This document shows, in pieces, positions 1-8,782 of a stretch of DNA of 64,000 nucleotides. How positions within the stretch are numbered: the first letter of the stretch is position 1; each line of letters begins with the position of its first letter. Both the position numbers and the translations under genes were made by a program. The stretch is from CAZAZQ01 sp964489705. GTDB taxonomy: Bacteria > Zixibacteria > MSB-5A5 > GN15 > FEB-12. Location: positions 130,500 through 194,499 of the forward strand of contig CAZAZQ010000003.1 in NCBI GenBank assembly GCA_964489705.1, written 5' to 3'. A model generated the notes under the pieces. It did no database searches. It was not told the DNA's origin and saw only the letters and a list, made by a program, of their open reading frames with translations.

Positions 1-1875
1 TCCCTTGATACGAACGTCGCCGTGGCGGCGGGTCAATCCGATGCGATCGGTCTCCTCCAAGATAGGAATGGCGAACTTTCGCGTAAAGCCGAATTTTTCC
101 CTCAGGTCGGCGACCGCCAGGCTGTCGTCGTCGGCAAGCTTCTCGGTGATAAACCGCACGATTTCCTGCCAGACCTCTCGGAGGAAGAGAAAGTCGGAGC
201 CGCACTTGTATCCTTCGTGCGTTTCGATGATATATTTGATAGCTTCTTTGTGTGCTTTCCCGCCTTCCGCCAGCTTGCTCAAAGTAGGGGGAGCGTACGG
301 GGCGGCGCGCAAGGTGTTCATTATCTCATCGTGGGCTTTTTTGACCGCTCCCTTCAGACGAATGCCTCGTCCGGCAAGGTTGTACTTGTCGCCGGTTTTG
401 GCCAGCGTGCCGGCGGCAAGCAAGGCGGTAATGAGCGATGTAGTTACTCTCTCCCGGTACGGGGAGAGAGCCGCCAATTGCTCCGGCACTACCCCGACCA
501 AATGGGGGTTTTGGTCGAGAAATTCGGTAACCGCTTGCACAAACCGGTTGCAGGCTTGCTCGAAGGTCTGCCGGTGGTACAGCGAGAGTTCAAGTTTCCC
601 GATGATGTTTTCAGCTTCCAGCTTCTCCACTTCCGCCATAATTTCAGAGCGGGAAAAGTTCGCTTCCTCCAGAAAGCGGTCACCATCGACGATAATGTTT
701 TTCTGCAGTTCCGAAATGATGACATCTCTCAACGTTCCGCTCACGCGCGCGTGGAGATAAGCGTAGCGCTCGATCTGTTTTTGACGGGGCACATGCTCCA
801 AGTGGTCAAGCACCATCCCCCCACCGATAGTCACCATCGGGGTGGGCAAACGAGCGATAAAGTGGTCGCCGACGAGCGTATACATCGGCTCATTCGGTTT
901 GAAAAAGACAATAGCTTTCTCGCCGGGGGGAATTTCCCGGTCGGGAACAAGCCGTATTTCTCCTTCCATCTCGGTAGTGCCGATGATGATGAGCAATTTC
1001 CGCCGGTTGGTCAAACTGATGGGCGCTTCCGGAAGCAATTCAATGGAAAGAGCAAGAACCGGATGCTGTTTGAAATAATCGACATCCTGTCGGTCGACCA
1101 CCACGCCGCCGCGCTTCAGCAATTCCTTATCGATGCCGGTGAATGCCATAGCCGTCCGTTGTCCCGGCGCGGCGGTGCTGACATCGCGATTGTTGGATTG
1201 AAGAGAGCGGATTTTCCCTTTTTCCGCGGAGGGCCACACGGTAACCGTTTGACCGACGGAGAACGTGCCCCCTTGGAGAGTTCCGGTCACTACCCCTCCG
1301 ATACCTGCTCTGACGAAAGAGCGGTCGATATACAACCGCGCCTTGCCGATGTCTTTGTGTCGGCGGACCTGGTCCGGGAGCGATTCCAAGTACTCTCGGA
1401 GGGCGTCGAAGCCTTCCCCGGTTTCCGCCGAAACGGGGAAAAGAGGGGCATCTTCCAAAAGCGAGCCTTTGACTTTTTCCCGGATTTCTTGCTCCAAAAG
1501 CCCCAGCCATTCTTTATCCTCGACGAGGTCGACTTTGTTGATGACAATAAAGCCGTGCTTGATTTCCAAAAGCCGGATAACCTGGAAATGCTCTTGGCTT
1601 TGGGGCATCCAGCCGTCATCGGCGGCAATGACCAACATGGCGACGTCGATACCCCCAACCCCGGCAATCATGTTCTTGACGAACCGTTCATGTCCGGGAA
1701 CGTCGACAAAAGCGATATCTTCGCCAGAGGAAGTGGTGTAAAAAGCAAAACCCAGGTCTATCGTCATGCCGCGGGCTTTTTCTTCCGGCAGCCGATCCGG
1801 GTCGGTGCCGGTGAGGCGTTTTACGATGGAAGATTTGCCGTGGTCGATATGTCCTGCTGTGCCGATGATTATCAT
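1..1875 (-). CDS. selB: Selenocysteine-specific elongation factor SelB (3' end just outside window)
   Basis: SelB is the EF-Tu-like GTPase that carries Sec-tRNA to a UGA codon followed by a SECIS hairpin. My translation from the ATG at 1875 begins MIIIGTAGHIDHGKSS, which is the G1 P-loop. It continues with the switch DVPGHERF, the G4 motif NKVD, and then elongation-factor beta-barrel domains. The C-terminal half is made of winged-helix repeats and reaches TRRHGDVRIKG at base 1. The frame is open for 625 codons, the usual family length, so only a few residues are probably missing. One base separates it from selA, upstream on the same strand, so the two are almost certainly co-transcribed. Identification is secure. 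Confidence 0.96.
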   Translation of the reverse strand, partial: MIIIGTAGHIDHGKSSIVKRLTGTDPDRLPEEKARGMTIDLGFAFYTTSSGEDIAFVDVPGHERFVKNMIAGVGGIDVAMLVIAADDGWMPQSQEHFQVIRLLEIKHGFIVINKVDLVEDKEWLGLLEQEIREKVKGSLLEDAPLFPVSAETGEGFDALREYLESLPDQVRRHKDIGKARLYIDRSFVRAGIGGVVTGTLQGGTFSVGQTVTVWPSAEKGKIRSLQSNNRDVSTAAPGQRTAMAFTGIDKELLKRGGVVVDRQDVDYFKQHPVLALSIELLPEAPISLTNRRKLLIIIGTTEMEGEIRLVPDREIPPGEKAIVFFKPNEPMYTLVGDHFIARLPTPMVTIGGGMVLDHLEHVPRQKQIERYAYLHARVSGTLRDVIISELQKNIIVDGDRFLEEANFSRSEIMAEVEKLEAENIIGKLELSLYHRQTFEQACNRFVQAVTEFLDQNPHLVGVVPEQLAALSPYRERVTTSLITALLAAGTLAKTGDKYNLAGRGIRLKGAVKKAHDEIMNTLRAAPYAPPTLSKLAEGGKAHKEAIKYIIETHEGYKCGSDFLFLREVWQEIVRFITEKLADDDSLAVADLREKFGFTRKFAIPILEETDRIGLTRRHGDVRIKG

Positions 1876-1876
1876 T

Positions 1877-3262
1877 TCAGCTTGCCCCTTTTATGATGGC
1901 TTCAATCGCTTGACGAACGGTAGGAAGTTCCTCTTCCGAAACGGCTTTGAGGTCTACGATGAACCGGTCGTTGTCGATGCGTCCGATGATGGGCGGGGAA
2001 TACGTGCGGAATTTTTTCATTAACGTCGTCGCTTTATACTGAGTATCGAACACAATGCCGACTGAGGGAAGATGCGATTCCGGCAGTGCTCCTCCACCGA
2101 CGTAGGCGTTGGTTGCTTCAACGTACACCCCCGCCGGAGAGCCCAGCTCCTCCACGAGTTTTTTCGCTCGCCGATAAAGCTCCGCTTCCGAAACGGACAG
2201 AATCTGCCATAACTTGATTTCCGTCATGTGGCTGCCATTCAAGTACATGGTAAACAGTTTTTCCAGCATCGAGAAAACGATTTTGTCCACCCGCATGGTG
2301 CGGAAGAGCGGATTTTTCTTGATTTTTTTGATGAATTCTTCTTTGCCGACAATCAGCCCCGCCTGCACGCCTCCCAGCAGCTTGTCCCCGGAAAAAGAAG
2401 TCAGCGCCGCTCCTTGTCGCACCGATTGCTGGACGGTCGGCTCCGTATACCCCAGAATATCCGTTGTCGGTATCAGCACTCCGCTGCCGAGATCGTTTAT
2501 CACCGGCAGGGAATGCTTTTTCCCCAAGGCGACCAGCTCCGTCAACGGAACTTCCTCGGTAAAACCGGCTTGAACGAAATTGCTCTTGTGCACCTTGAGA
2601 ATCAAACCGACCCGCTCGTCGAGGTTGTTTTCGTAATCAGCAATGGTGGTAATATTGGTGGTGCCGACTTCCCGAAGTTTGGCGCCCGATTTCTTGAGAA
2701 TGTCGGGGATACGGAAGCCGCCGCCGATTTGCACCAGCTCACTGCGTGAGATAAGCACGTGTTTGCGGTTGGCAAGGGTGTTGAGCATAAGGAAAAGAGC
2801 CGCCGCACAGTTGTTGACCACCGTCGCCGCTTCGGCTCCGGCAATGAGAGCCAAATACCGCTCACAGGCTATCCCCCGTTGCCCCCGCACCCCGCGATGC
2901 AAATCAAACTCGATATTTCCGTAGCCGGTTACCGTCTGTTTGACCGCCTCAAAGAGAGATTCGGAAAGGGGAGCCCGCCCCAGGTTGGTATGGACGACGA
3001 TGCCGGTGGCGTTGATAATTTTGGTGATTTCGTCCTTCTTGGCTTCTCGGACTGCATCGGCGATATCGGCGGTCAGTGCAGCGTAGGTGAGAGGTTTGGA
3101 AGTTTCCAGCAGTTTCTTCTTGTGAAAAGTGATTCGTTCGCGAATAATCAGCACGGCATAGGGACGCGGAACCAGAGCGAGAACAGGGGCAAGGTTTTTA
3201 TCTTGCAACACTTCTTCCACCGCCGGAAAATCGCGGGGCGTTTTTATTTCATCTTGGGCCAT
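1877..3262 (-). CDS. selA: L-seryl-tRNA(Sec) selenium transferase SelA
   Basis: This PLP enzyme converts seryl-tRNA(Sec) to selenocysteinyl-tRNA(Sec) using selenophosphate. The protein is 461 aa, like E. coli SelA, and follows the family pattern throughout. Recognisable stretches are the N-terminal RDFPAVEEVL region, NATGIVVHTNLGRAPLS, the NNCAAAL segment, and SGDKLLGGVQAG with the PLP-binding lysine. An upstream in-frame extension exists, but I chose the ATG at 3262 (MAQDEIKTPRDF) because it gives the family N-terminus. That start lies inside the 3' end of the peptidase gene, a 19 bp overlap. selB follows after one base. selD is in this window but far away, near 43 kb. Confidence 0.95.
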   Translation of the reverse strand: MAQDEIKTPRDFPAVEEVLQDKNLAPVLALVPRPYAVLIIRERITFHKKKLLETSKPLTYAALTADIADAVREAKKDEITKIINATGIVVHTNLGRAPLSESLFEAVKQTVTGYGNIEFDLHRGVRGQRGIACERYLALIAGAEAATVVNNCAAALFLMLNTLANRKHVLISRSELVQIGGGFRIPDILKKSGAKLREVGTTNITTIADYENNLDERVGLILKVHKSNFVQAGFTEEVPLTELVALGKKHSLPVINDLGSGVLIPTTDILGYTEPTVQQSVRQGAALTSFSGDKLLGGVQAGLIVGKEEFIKKIKKNPLFRTMRVDKIVFSMLEKLFTMYLNGSHMTEIKLWQILSVSEAELYRRAKKLVEELGSPAGVYVEATNAYVGGGALPESHLPSVGIVFDTQYKATTLMKKFRTYSPPIIGRIDNDRFIVDLKAVSEEELPTVRQAIEAIIKGAS

Positions 3263-4182
3263 AACGACTTCGTGTATATAAGTTTTACCATGATTTCCCC
3301 GACATTCGACAACGCCTCCGGACTGCATTTGTCCGGCGTGTCGAACTCGGTGTGCCAATACGGATAATCAAAATCGATAATGTCAATCGCCGGAACTCCG
3401 CCGCTTATCAACGAAAGGTGGTCATCGATTATCGTGTACTTGACGGTGTCGTGAAAGGTGGTAATTCCGAGCTGGGCGGCGATATTCCATACGGCGTCGT
3501 TCAGCGGCTTGGCGGCTTTCTCCGAATAGCCTTCCCGGTAGATTTCTTGGTGGGCGTCTCCGATCATGTCCAGGACAATGCCGAAGCGGTACTTTCCGTG
3601 AATGCCGCGTCGGGCGAACTCCCGGGAGCCGAGCAAATAGTATTGGGTATCTCCCGCTTTGCCCCAATCTTCCCCGTCGACCATGACCAGATCGACATGG
3701 CAGGGGGGAGGCTGGGCAGCAAAGAGGTTACCCAACTCCATCAGCACCGCCACTCCGGAAGCGCCGTCGTTGGCTCCGTCAATCGGCGTATCCCTCAAAC
3801 TAGTATCCCGAGCATAGTCGGTGCGGGGACGGCTGTCGTAGTGCGCCATCAGGACGATACGAGCGGTAGCCTTGTCATCCCCGGCAAAAGAAGCGATAAC
3901 GTTGACCATCGGGGTATCGGTGCGGGTGTAGGGGTCAAAGAAAGTGAAGGTCTGCGAATCAATAGCTGCGCCGAGCCCGGTAAAGTGGTCGTAAAAAAAA
4001 CGGCGGCACTGTGCCGAGGCTTCCGTTCCCGGTACCCGGGGACCGAACGCCACTTGGGCTTTCAGATAATCATACGCCCTCTCGCCGTTGAAAACCGGGA
4101 GAGGGAGGTCGGATTCCTGACAGGAGAGCCCCGTAAGTATCAAAAAAACCGCACTGACTATTCGTTTCCACATGTCGTACAA
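3244..4182 (-). CDS. M28-family zinc metallopeptidase / glutaminyl-cyclase-like lipoprotein
   Basis: This is a predicted exported lipoprotein with a hydrophobic N-terminus ending in LTGLSC (lipobox). It is followed by a peptidase M28 fold. The di-zinc motifs are visible in order: HYDSRP, GANDGASGVA, the acidic pair in GEDWG, LDMIGD, and a final histidine in YPYWHTEFDTPDKC. This pattern is closest to M28 aminopeptidases and glutaminyl-peptide cyclotransferases, and I cannot tell peptidase from cyclase activity. The TTG at 4182 has a GAGGGGG Shine-Dalgarno about 5 bases upstream; the ATG at 4173 is the alternative. It precedes and overlaps selA, which suggests shared transcription, but no functional link to selenium is evident. 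Confidence 0.85.
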   Translation of the reverse strand: MYDMWKRIVSAVFLILTGLSCQESDLPLPVFNGERAYDYLKAQVAFGPRVPGTEASAQCRRFFYDHFTGLGAAIDSQTFTFFDPYTRTDTPMVNVIASFAGDDKATARIVLMAHYDSRPRTDYARDTSLRDTPIDGANDGASGVAVLMELGNLFAAQPPPCHVDLVMVDGEDWGKAGDTQYYLLGSREFARRGIHGKYRFGIVLDMIGDAHQEIYREGYSEKAAKPLNDAVWNIAAQLGITTFHDTVKYTIIDDHLSLISGGVPAIDIIDFDYPYWHTEFDTPDKCSPEALSNVGEIMVKLIYTKSLWPKMK

Positions 4183-4404
4183 TTACATCCCCCTCTGAGC
4201 ATCTGTCAATTGAAAATAATTTTCTCTCCCAACTCTCCCACTATTATGTGCATTTCTATGCCGTTTTTTTGCATTTTGCGTTTTAACCGGACCGAAAGAA
4301 AAGAGACTCGATGGTGCCGAAAAAAAGACGCCTGTTTTTGGGCTATCTTTGTAACCTGCTTCTTTTCAGCCGGTTATCGGTTTATTGGCATATTTATCGG
4401 TTGG

Positions 4405-4513
4405 GGGAGGTAAAGGCACAGCCTTTGCTTTTTCTCCTTCTGACAGTAAGATGGTGCTTCACCACACCGTTTGTTAGACCAGACCCCTGACTCACCACCA
4501 GGGGTCCTTTTTT
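4405..4513 (+). ncRNA. Candidate small RNA with three hairpins
   Basis: There are successive perfect stems: AAAGGC/GCCTTT at 4412-4426, TGGTG/CACCA at 4452-4464, and a terminator at 4482-4513. A flanking GGAG/CTCC pair could extend the first stem. No gene on the + strand ends just upstream, so the terminator has no obvious protein-coding client. I do not recognise an SRP, 6S, tmRNA, RNase P or tRNA-Sec signature. Existence and 5' end are inferred. Confidence 0.3.
4482..4513 (+). terminator. Rho-independent terminator
   Basis: An 8 bp stem GACCCCTG/CAGGGGTC with a 9-base loop is followed by C and six T on the + strand. Confidence 0.8.
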
Positions 4514-4596
4514 ATCCACAGGAATGACTTTCTCGATAAAAATCACCGTATCAAATCGGTTGACGGGTTGGGGCAGTTTGCTTAGCTTTTCTTTCT

Positions 4597-6594
4597 ATGA
4601 AAAAGAAACTCAAAATCCTGGGGGTGGTTCTCCTGATTATCCTCGTAACGTGGGCAGGCTATATGGTATACGAAGCCCTGCGCCCTCGTACCCGGGAAGA
4701 GAAAATAGCGGAGATTATCCACCTTGAAGACAAACGCCGTCTCACCGAGCGGCTCGAAAGCTATCTCGAGAGTTCCGAGCCCGAGCTTCGACAGCGGGCG
4801 GCGTTGGCAATCGGCAGAATCGGCGGCAAGGGAAGCGGCAGGCTGTTGCTTGGGTTGCTTGCCGACAGCTCGTACGATGTGGCGATTACCGCAGCTTTTG
4901 CCATGGGTTTGACCGGTGAGAAAGAGTATGCTTCCCAATTGTTGGATAGAGCAAACGACCTACCGTCGGCAATTGCGGCGGAAGCGGTGGAAGCGGCCGG
5001 TCGGTTGGCGGACAGCAGTATGAAAGATGTCGCCGAGGCACTGAGCCAATTTTTGACTCACCCTTCACCCGATGTCCGCGAGGCGGCGTGTTATGCGCTG
5101 TTCCGCGCCGGAGCGAAATCACAAGGCAGCGCTCTTATCAAGTTCCTTAAAGACGAGCCGGACGACTACGTGCGCAAGGCGGCGCTCTACACGTTGGCAC
5201 GGCAAAAGAACCCCTCGGCGAAGAAGATCTATGTCGGCTTTTTGGCGGATGCCGATCCTTTTGCCCGCTCGTTGGCAGTGCGGGGATTGGGGGCGGTGCC
5301 TTCCAAGGATGCCACGCACTATCTTGCCATCGCTTTGAACGATTCCGATCCGGGTGTAGTCGCACAGGCGATAACCGAGTTGGCAAAGAAAAATACCCCC
5401 GAAGCCCGCAAGCAGTTGGCGGAGAAACTGGAAAACGAACATGACGACAATTTGGTTATCCTTCTGCTCTCCGCTCTCCAACAGCAAAAGAATCAGGCTG
5501 CCTTGGCAACCGCCCGCACTATCGTGGAGACGAATCCTCCTCCGCCCATTGCGGCGGCGGGCATGACCTACTTGACTACGCTGCTGAAAGACCGAGCAGT
5601 CAACCTGATAGATTCTCTTACCGCCGAAGGTGGAGTGATGATTCGCGCCGCGGCGGCGGATGCTTTCGGTATTATCAAGACCCGCAATGTCATCTCCCGC
5701 TTGGCGATGCTGTTCAACGACGAAGATCCCGTGGTGCGCCGCCATGCCTTGACCGCTTTGCTTACCGTCGATCCGACGAACCGGGATTTTTACCTCCGCA
5801 GGGCGCTCAACGACCCCGACTATACCCTGAACGTGGCGGCGTTGGAGCACATCAAGCAAAAGCAGCTTGAGTCGTACCTTCCCGTCATGCAGACGATGAT
5901 GTCGCGAGGGGAAGAAATCGACGTCGATGTTCGACGGGCGTTGGTCGAGACGGCGGCGGCGTTTTTGAAAGCCGATTCTCTGGAAGAGACCGCCAAGCAG
6001 ATTCTCTCCGCCGGATTGGTAGACCCGGAGTATGTCGTTTCCCGGGAAGCGGCGGAATTCTGGCAGGAGCTTTTCGGCATCGATAAAGCTGATGTCATTA
6101 CTCCCCCGAAAACGCGTTATGGGAAGAGAAAAATTGCGAGTGCCTTGAAACGATATGGGTATAATCCTCATGCGACTATTGTCACCGACAAAGGGGAGAT
6201 AGAAGTGGAGTTGTTTTTTGACGTGGCGCCGTTGACGGTTCTCAACTTTATCGAGCTGGCGGAAAGCGGCTTCTATAACGAGTTGACCTTCCATCGGGTG
6301 GTGCCGAACTTTGTCGTTCAGGGCGGCGATCCCCGCGGCGACGGCTGGGGAGGTCCGGCGTATTTCATTCGGGATGAGTATTCCGATGAGCCGTTCGAGC
6401 GCGGCACGGTGGGGATGGCAACCTCCGGCAGAGATACCGGCGGCTCCCAGTTTTTCATCACCCTCTCGCCGCAACCCCACCTGGAAGGACGGTATACCGT
6501 CTTCGGGAGAGTCCTCTCCGGTATGGAGACCGTCGACCAAATCATCCCCGGTGACGTTATTGAAACCATTCTCATAAGTGAGGAGTCAAAATGA
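4597..6594 (+). CDS. Membrane-anchored HEAT-repeat protein with C-terminal cyclophilin-type peptidyl-prolyl isomerase
   Basis: The 665 aa protein starts with a short basic stretch and one hydrophobic segment (about residues 5-25), predicting a membrane anchor with the rest outside the cytoplasm. Residues ~40-500 are alpha-helical HEAT/ARM-type repeats, with recurring patterns such as ELRQRAALAIGRIG, DVREAACYALFRAG and DYVRKAALYTLAR. Residues ~522-663 form a cyclophilin domain: the strand VTDKGEIEVELF, FHRVVPNFVVQGGDP with the catalytic arginine region, and GSQFFITL. It probably helps fold or hold envelope proteins, with the HEAT solenoid as a binding scaffold. The stop overlaps the next gene's start (ATGA), so the two are translationally coupled. 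Confidence 0.88.
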   Translation: MKKKLKILGVVLLIILVTWAGYMVYEALRPRTREEKIAEIIHLEDKRRLTERLESYLESSEPELRQRAALAIGRIGGKGSGRLLLGLLADSSYDVAITAAFAMGLTGEKEYASQLLDRANDLPSAIAAEAVEAAGRLADSSMKDVAEALSQFLTHPSPDVREAACYALFRAGAKSQGSALIKFLKDEPDDYVRKAALYTLARQKNPSAKKIYVGFLADADPFARSLAVRGLGAVPSKDATHYLAIALNDSDPGVVAQAITELAKKNTPEARKQLAEKLENEHDDNLVILLLSALQQQKNQAALATARTIVETNPPPPIAAAGMTYLTTLLKDRAVNLIDSLTAEGGVMIRAAAADAFGIIKTRNVISRLAMLFNDEDPVVRRHALTALLTVDPTNRDFYLRRALNDPDYTLNVAALEHIKQKQLESYLPVMQTMMSRGEEIDVDVRRALVETAAAFLKADSLEETAKQILSAGLVDPEYVVSREAAEFWQELFGIDKADVITPPKTRYGKRKIASALKRYGYNPHATIVTDKGEIEVELFFDVAPLTVLNFIELAESGFYNELTFHRVVPNFVVQGGDPRGDGWGGPAYFIRDEYSDEPFERGTVGMATSGRDTGGSQFFITLSPQPHLEGRYTVFGRVLSGMETVDQIIPGDVIETILISEESK

Positions 6595-7418
6595 ACGGAA
6601 TCACGTGGGCGAAAATGCTGTTTCGGCTGGCAGCCGTGGTTGCCGTAAGTGGCTCGGTTCTTTTTGGCGCCGACAACCATGGCGGGATTGATCCGGAAGC
6701 CTTGATTGATCAAATTGTTGCAACCGATATAAAACAACGCTCCGAGGTTTCCGATGTGACCTTGGACGCGGAATATATCGAGGGAAAACCTCAAGAAAAC
6801 GGAGACATAAAAGAGGAACGGCGTTTTCTCAAACGCATCTACCTGCGCAACCTGCCGGATACCACCTTGTACCATGAAGAACTGCTGGGGTGTTTCAAGG
6901 AGGGTGCCCCGTTGTCTGCGGAAGAATGCGCCAAAGAGTTTGCCAAGTATCGGGAAAAAAGAAGCAAGCGCAAGACCCGCAACATTGCCTACCGGGTGCT
7001 TGCGCCGTTTTATCCCGAATCACGAAGTCAGTATGAAATAACTTACCACGGCATAGCGGATGAGAAAATCGACGGGCACATCTGCCATCATTTTTCGGTT
7101 CGGGCGAAAGAAAGCGACCCGAAGTTGATAAACGGCGAGTATTACTTCGAGGCGGAGTCGTTCCACCTGGTCAGAGTCGATTTTTCCCCGGCGAAGCTGG
7201 TCAAGAAGACCATGTTCCGCCTGAATCGATTGGAAATGACTATCCAGTACAAACCGACGTGGGAAGGGTGGTGGCTGCCGCACCAGTTTACTATTGTCGG
7301 TGCGGGGAAAGCGGCGTTTCTTTTTGGTGTGAAGTTTGCCGTAAAAGAGACATATCGAAACCCGCAAGTAAATACGGGTGTGAAAGCGGAAATTTTTGAG
7401 GTGAACGATGGGAAATAG
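6591..7418 (+). CDS. Exported protein with LolA-like outer-membrane lipoprotein-sorting fold (putative)
   Basis: The 275 aa protein has an N-terminal hydrophobic segment resembling a signal peptide (LFRLAAVVAVSGSVLFGA). The mature part is rich in beta strands. It shows alternating patterns like YEITYHGIADEKIDGHICHH and GEYYFEAESFHLVRVDF, which resemble the half-barrel of LolA/LolB and 'outer membrane lipoprotein-sorting' proteins. Family assignment is by pattern only. It overlaps the HEAT/cyclophilin gene by 4 bases and the downstream kinase by 11. The order suggests an envelope-related pair, with the kinase probably unrelated in function. Confidence 0.6.
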   Translation: MNGITWAKMLFRLAAVVAVSGSVLFGADNHGGIDPEALIDQIVATDIKQRSEVSDVTLDAEYIEGKPQENGDIKEERRFLKRIYLRNLPDTTLYHEELLGCFKEGAPLSAEECAKEFAKYREKRSKRKTRNIAYRVLAPFYPESRSQYEITYHGIADEKIDGHICHHFSVRAKESDPKLINGEYYFEAESFHLVRVDFSPAKLVKKTMFRLNRLEMTIQYKPTWEGWWLPHQFTIVGAGKAAFLFGVKFAVKETYRNPQVNTGVKAEIFEVNDGK

Positions 7419-7905
7419 TAATTTCAAAACGAAAGTTGTAAAAGTTGATATCCCCGAAGAAACCAACATCATCTTCGGACAAACTCACTTTATCAAGACG
7501 GTGGAAGACTTGTACGAAACGTTGGTTGAATCGTCACCGGGTATCCAGTTCGGCATTGCTTTTTGTGAAGCCTCCCAAAAACGTCTCATTCGGACCGACG
7601 GCAACAATGACGAACTTATCAAGTTGGCGACCAAAGCGGCGTTTGACGTTGCGTGCGGACATACCTTTTTCATTTACTTGAAGAACAGCTTCCCCATCAA
7701 CGTCCTTAACCGGGTGAAAAATGTCAGCGAAGTCTGCCGTATCTTCTGTGCGACCGCCAATCCGCTGGAAGTGCTGGTGGCGGAAACGGAGATGGGACGA
7801 GGGGTGCTGGGGGTTGTGGACGGCTCGCCGCCGGTGGGAGTGGAATCGGAAGAAGACAAGAAGGAGCGGAAGGAGTTTCTCCGTTCTATCGGCTACAAGA
7901 GGTAA
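7408..7905 (+). CDS. Adenosine-specific kinase (DUF355 family)
   Basis: The 165 aa protein matches the small adenosine-specific kinase family first characterised from Pyrobaculum (Pfam PF04008). Characteristic stretches are FGIAFCEASQKRLIRTDGN, GHTFFIYLKNSFPINVLN and CRIFCATANPLEVLVAET, and the full family length is present. It would phosphorylate adenosine or bind nucleotide. Its start overlaps the end of the upstream exported-protein gene by 11 bases in another frame, and 20 bases separate it from the PC4-like gene. The role in this operon is unclear; nucleoside salvage is the simplest guess. Confidence 0.88.
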   Translation: MGNSNFKTKVVKVDIPEETNIIFGQTHFIKTVEDLYETLVESSPGIQFGIAFCEASQKRLIRTDGNNDELIKLATKAAFDVACGHTFFIYLKNSFPINVLNRVKNVSEVCRIFCATANPLEVLVAETEMGRGVLGVVDGSPPVGVESEEDKKERKEFLRSIGYKR

Positions 7906-7925
7906 CCTGTTGAAAAGAGGGAACT

Positions 7926-8135
7926 ATGCGTTTTGAACTGGAACGGTCACCGACGGAAAAGTTGGTGATTGAAGATACGGAATACCGAGGTCATAATTTG
8001 GTGTCTTTGCGAATTTACTTTCTCTCGGATGAAGAGAAGTGGCTGCCGACCAAGAAAGGGGTAACCTTCCGCCGAGAGCAACTTGACGAAGTGCTGGACG
8101 CCTTGCAAAAAATCAAGGCGGGCGATACCACCTAA
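7926..8135 (+). CDS. Small PC4/YdbC-like single-strand nucleic-acid-binding protein
   Basis: This 69 aa protein has the pattern LVSLRIYFLSDEEKWLPTKKGV followed by an amphipathic helix (REQLDEVLDALQKI). That is the strand-strand-helix arrangement of the transcriptional coactivator PC4 / YdbC fold (PF02229). Known members bind single-stranded DNA or RNA as dimers. It is the last gene of the 4597-8135 run and is followed by a strong bidirectional terminator. Identification rests on pattern memory only, so it could be another small beta-alpha protein. Confidence 0.6.
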   Translation: MRFELERSPTEKLVIEDTEYRGHNLVSLRIYFLSDEEKWLPTKKGVTFRREQLDEVLDALQKIKAGDTT

Positions 8136-8166
8136 GGTTGTGAAGAGAAAAATATTTCTCGACTAA

Positions 8167-8207
8167 AAAACGGGGTTCGCTTTCTTCATAAAAGCGAACC
8201 CCGTTTT
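8167..8207. terminator. Bidirectional rho-independent terminator
   Basis: A 17 bp perfect stem (8167-8183 with 8191-8207) has A-runs on the left and T-runs on the right. It lies between the convergent PC4-like and ferritin-like genes and can serve both. Confidence 0.9.
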
Positions 8208-8242
8208 CTTTCGATAAACACAGGTAAAGCAGGGTAAGTCTT

Positions 8243-8686
8243 CTATGCGTACGGGTAGATGTTGCTTTTGATGTTCTGGAACGCCTCCAGCATCTTGTTG
8301 TGCTTTTCTTCGTCTTCGAGTAAGTAGTTCAGCAAGTACTCCTGGACAATCATCTTTTTCCCTTTGAGAGCTTCAAGCGATTTCTCCGCCAGCTCGATAG
8401 TCTTTTTCTCCAGCTCAATGTGCTTTTCAATCATTCCCCAGACTTCCGCCAGTTCGTCGGTGGTCAGTGTTATCGTTTTGCTGGTCAAACTATCGGCAAT
8501 CAACTGTTGAACACGATAATGAACTTGAGAATCCCGCTGGATGATTTCCATGACCAACTGGACGATAGGGTTTTCCGTTTGCTCGATAATCTTTCCGGTA
8601 GAGGCAATCGAAGCTTTCTCGGTTTTCATCCAGTCACGCATATTTTCCACAAGACTTTCTTGGACTTCTTTGGTTTTGGCAGACAT
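8243..8686 (-). CDS. Ferritin-like four-helix protein
   Basis: The 147 aa protein is almost entirely helical. It has Glu/His-rich positions typical of ferritin-like or rubrerythrin-like di-iron bundles: IIQRDSQVHYRVQQ, MIEKHIELEKKTIELAE and LLEDEEKHNKMLE. It lacks the rubredoxin C-terminal domain of classical rubrerythrin. The start (MSAKTKEV) has a clear GGAG 6-7 bases upstream. It lies downstream of the sulfur transport genes on the same strand and could serve in iron storage or peroxide protection in an anaerobe. The metal ligands are inferred from pattern. Confidence 0.65.
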   Translation of the reverse strand: MSAKTKEVQESLVENMRDWMKTEKASIASTGKIIEQTENPIVQLVMEIIQRDSQVHYRVQQLIADSLTSKTITLTTDELAEVWGMIEKHIELEKKTIELAEKSLEALKGKKMIVQEYLLNYLLEDEEKHNKMLEAFQNIKSNIYPYA

Positions 8687-8782
8687 TGTGGGTCTCCTTT
8701 TTATGGTTCATTCCTTTGTCATTGATTGTATTCTGTAACATTCTTTGACGGTTATTGTTCCTCTTTCCCGCGGCGTCAGACT

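Larger units (their letters stand above)
4183..4596. other. Intergenic region between divergent M28 gene and HEAT/cyclophilin gene
   Basis: This 414-base gap holds no convincing protein gene. A 58-codon frame at 4311-4487 ends inside a terminator stem and has no clear ribosome-binding site. The second half (about 4405-4513) contains three consecutive hairpins, the last being a good rho-independent terminator on the + strand. The pattern looks like the end of a small transcript and is annotated separately. Confidence 0.6.

Noticed and set aside
22..1896. Long open frame on the + strand across the selB region
   Set aside because: The opposite strand encodes a complete, well-recognised SelB over the same bases; the + frame is its shadow.
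4311..4487. 58-codon + strand frame rich in hydrophobic residues
   Set aside because: Its stop lies inside the terminator stem, the ribosome-binding site is weak and no family pattern is visible. I also tested whether its TGA could encode Sec; the downstream stem is a terminator, not a SECIS.
5119..6540. 473-codon frame opposite the HEAT/cyclophilin gene
   Set aside because: The + strand has clear HEAT and cyclophilin motifs; the - frame has none.
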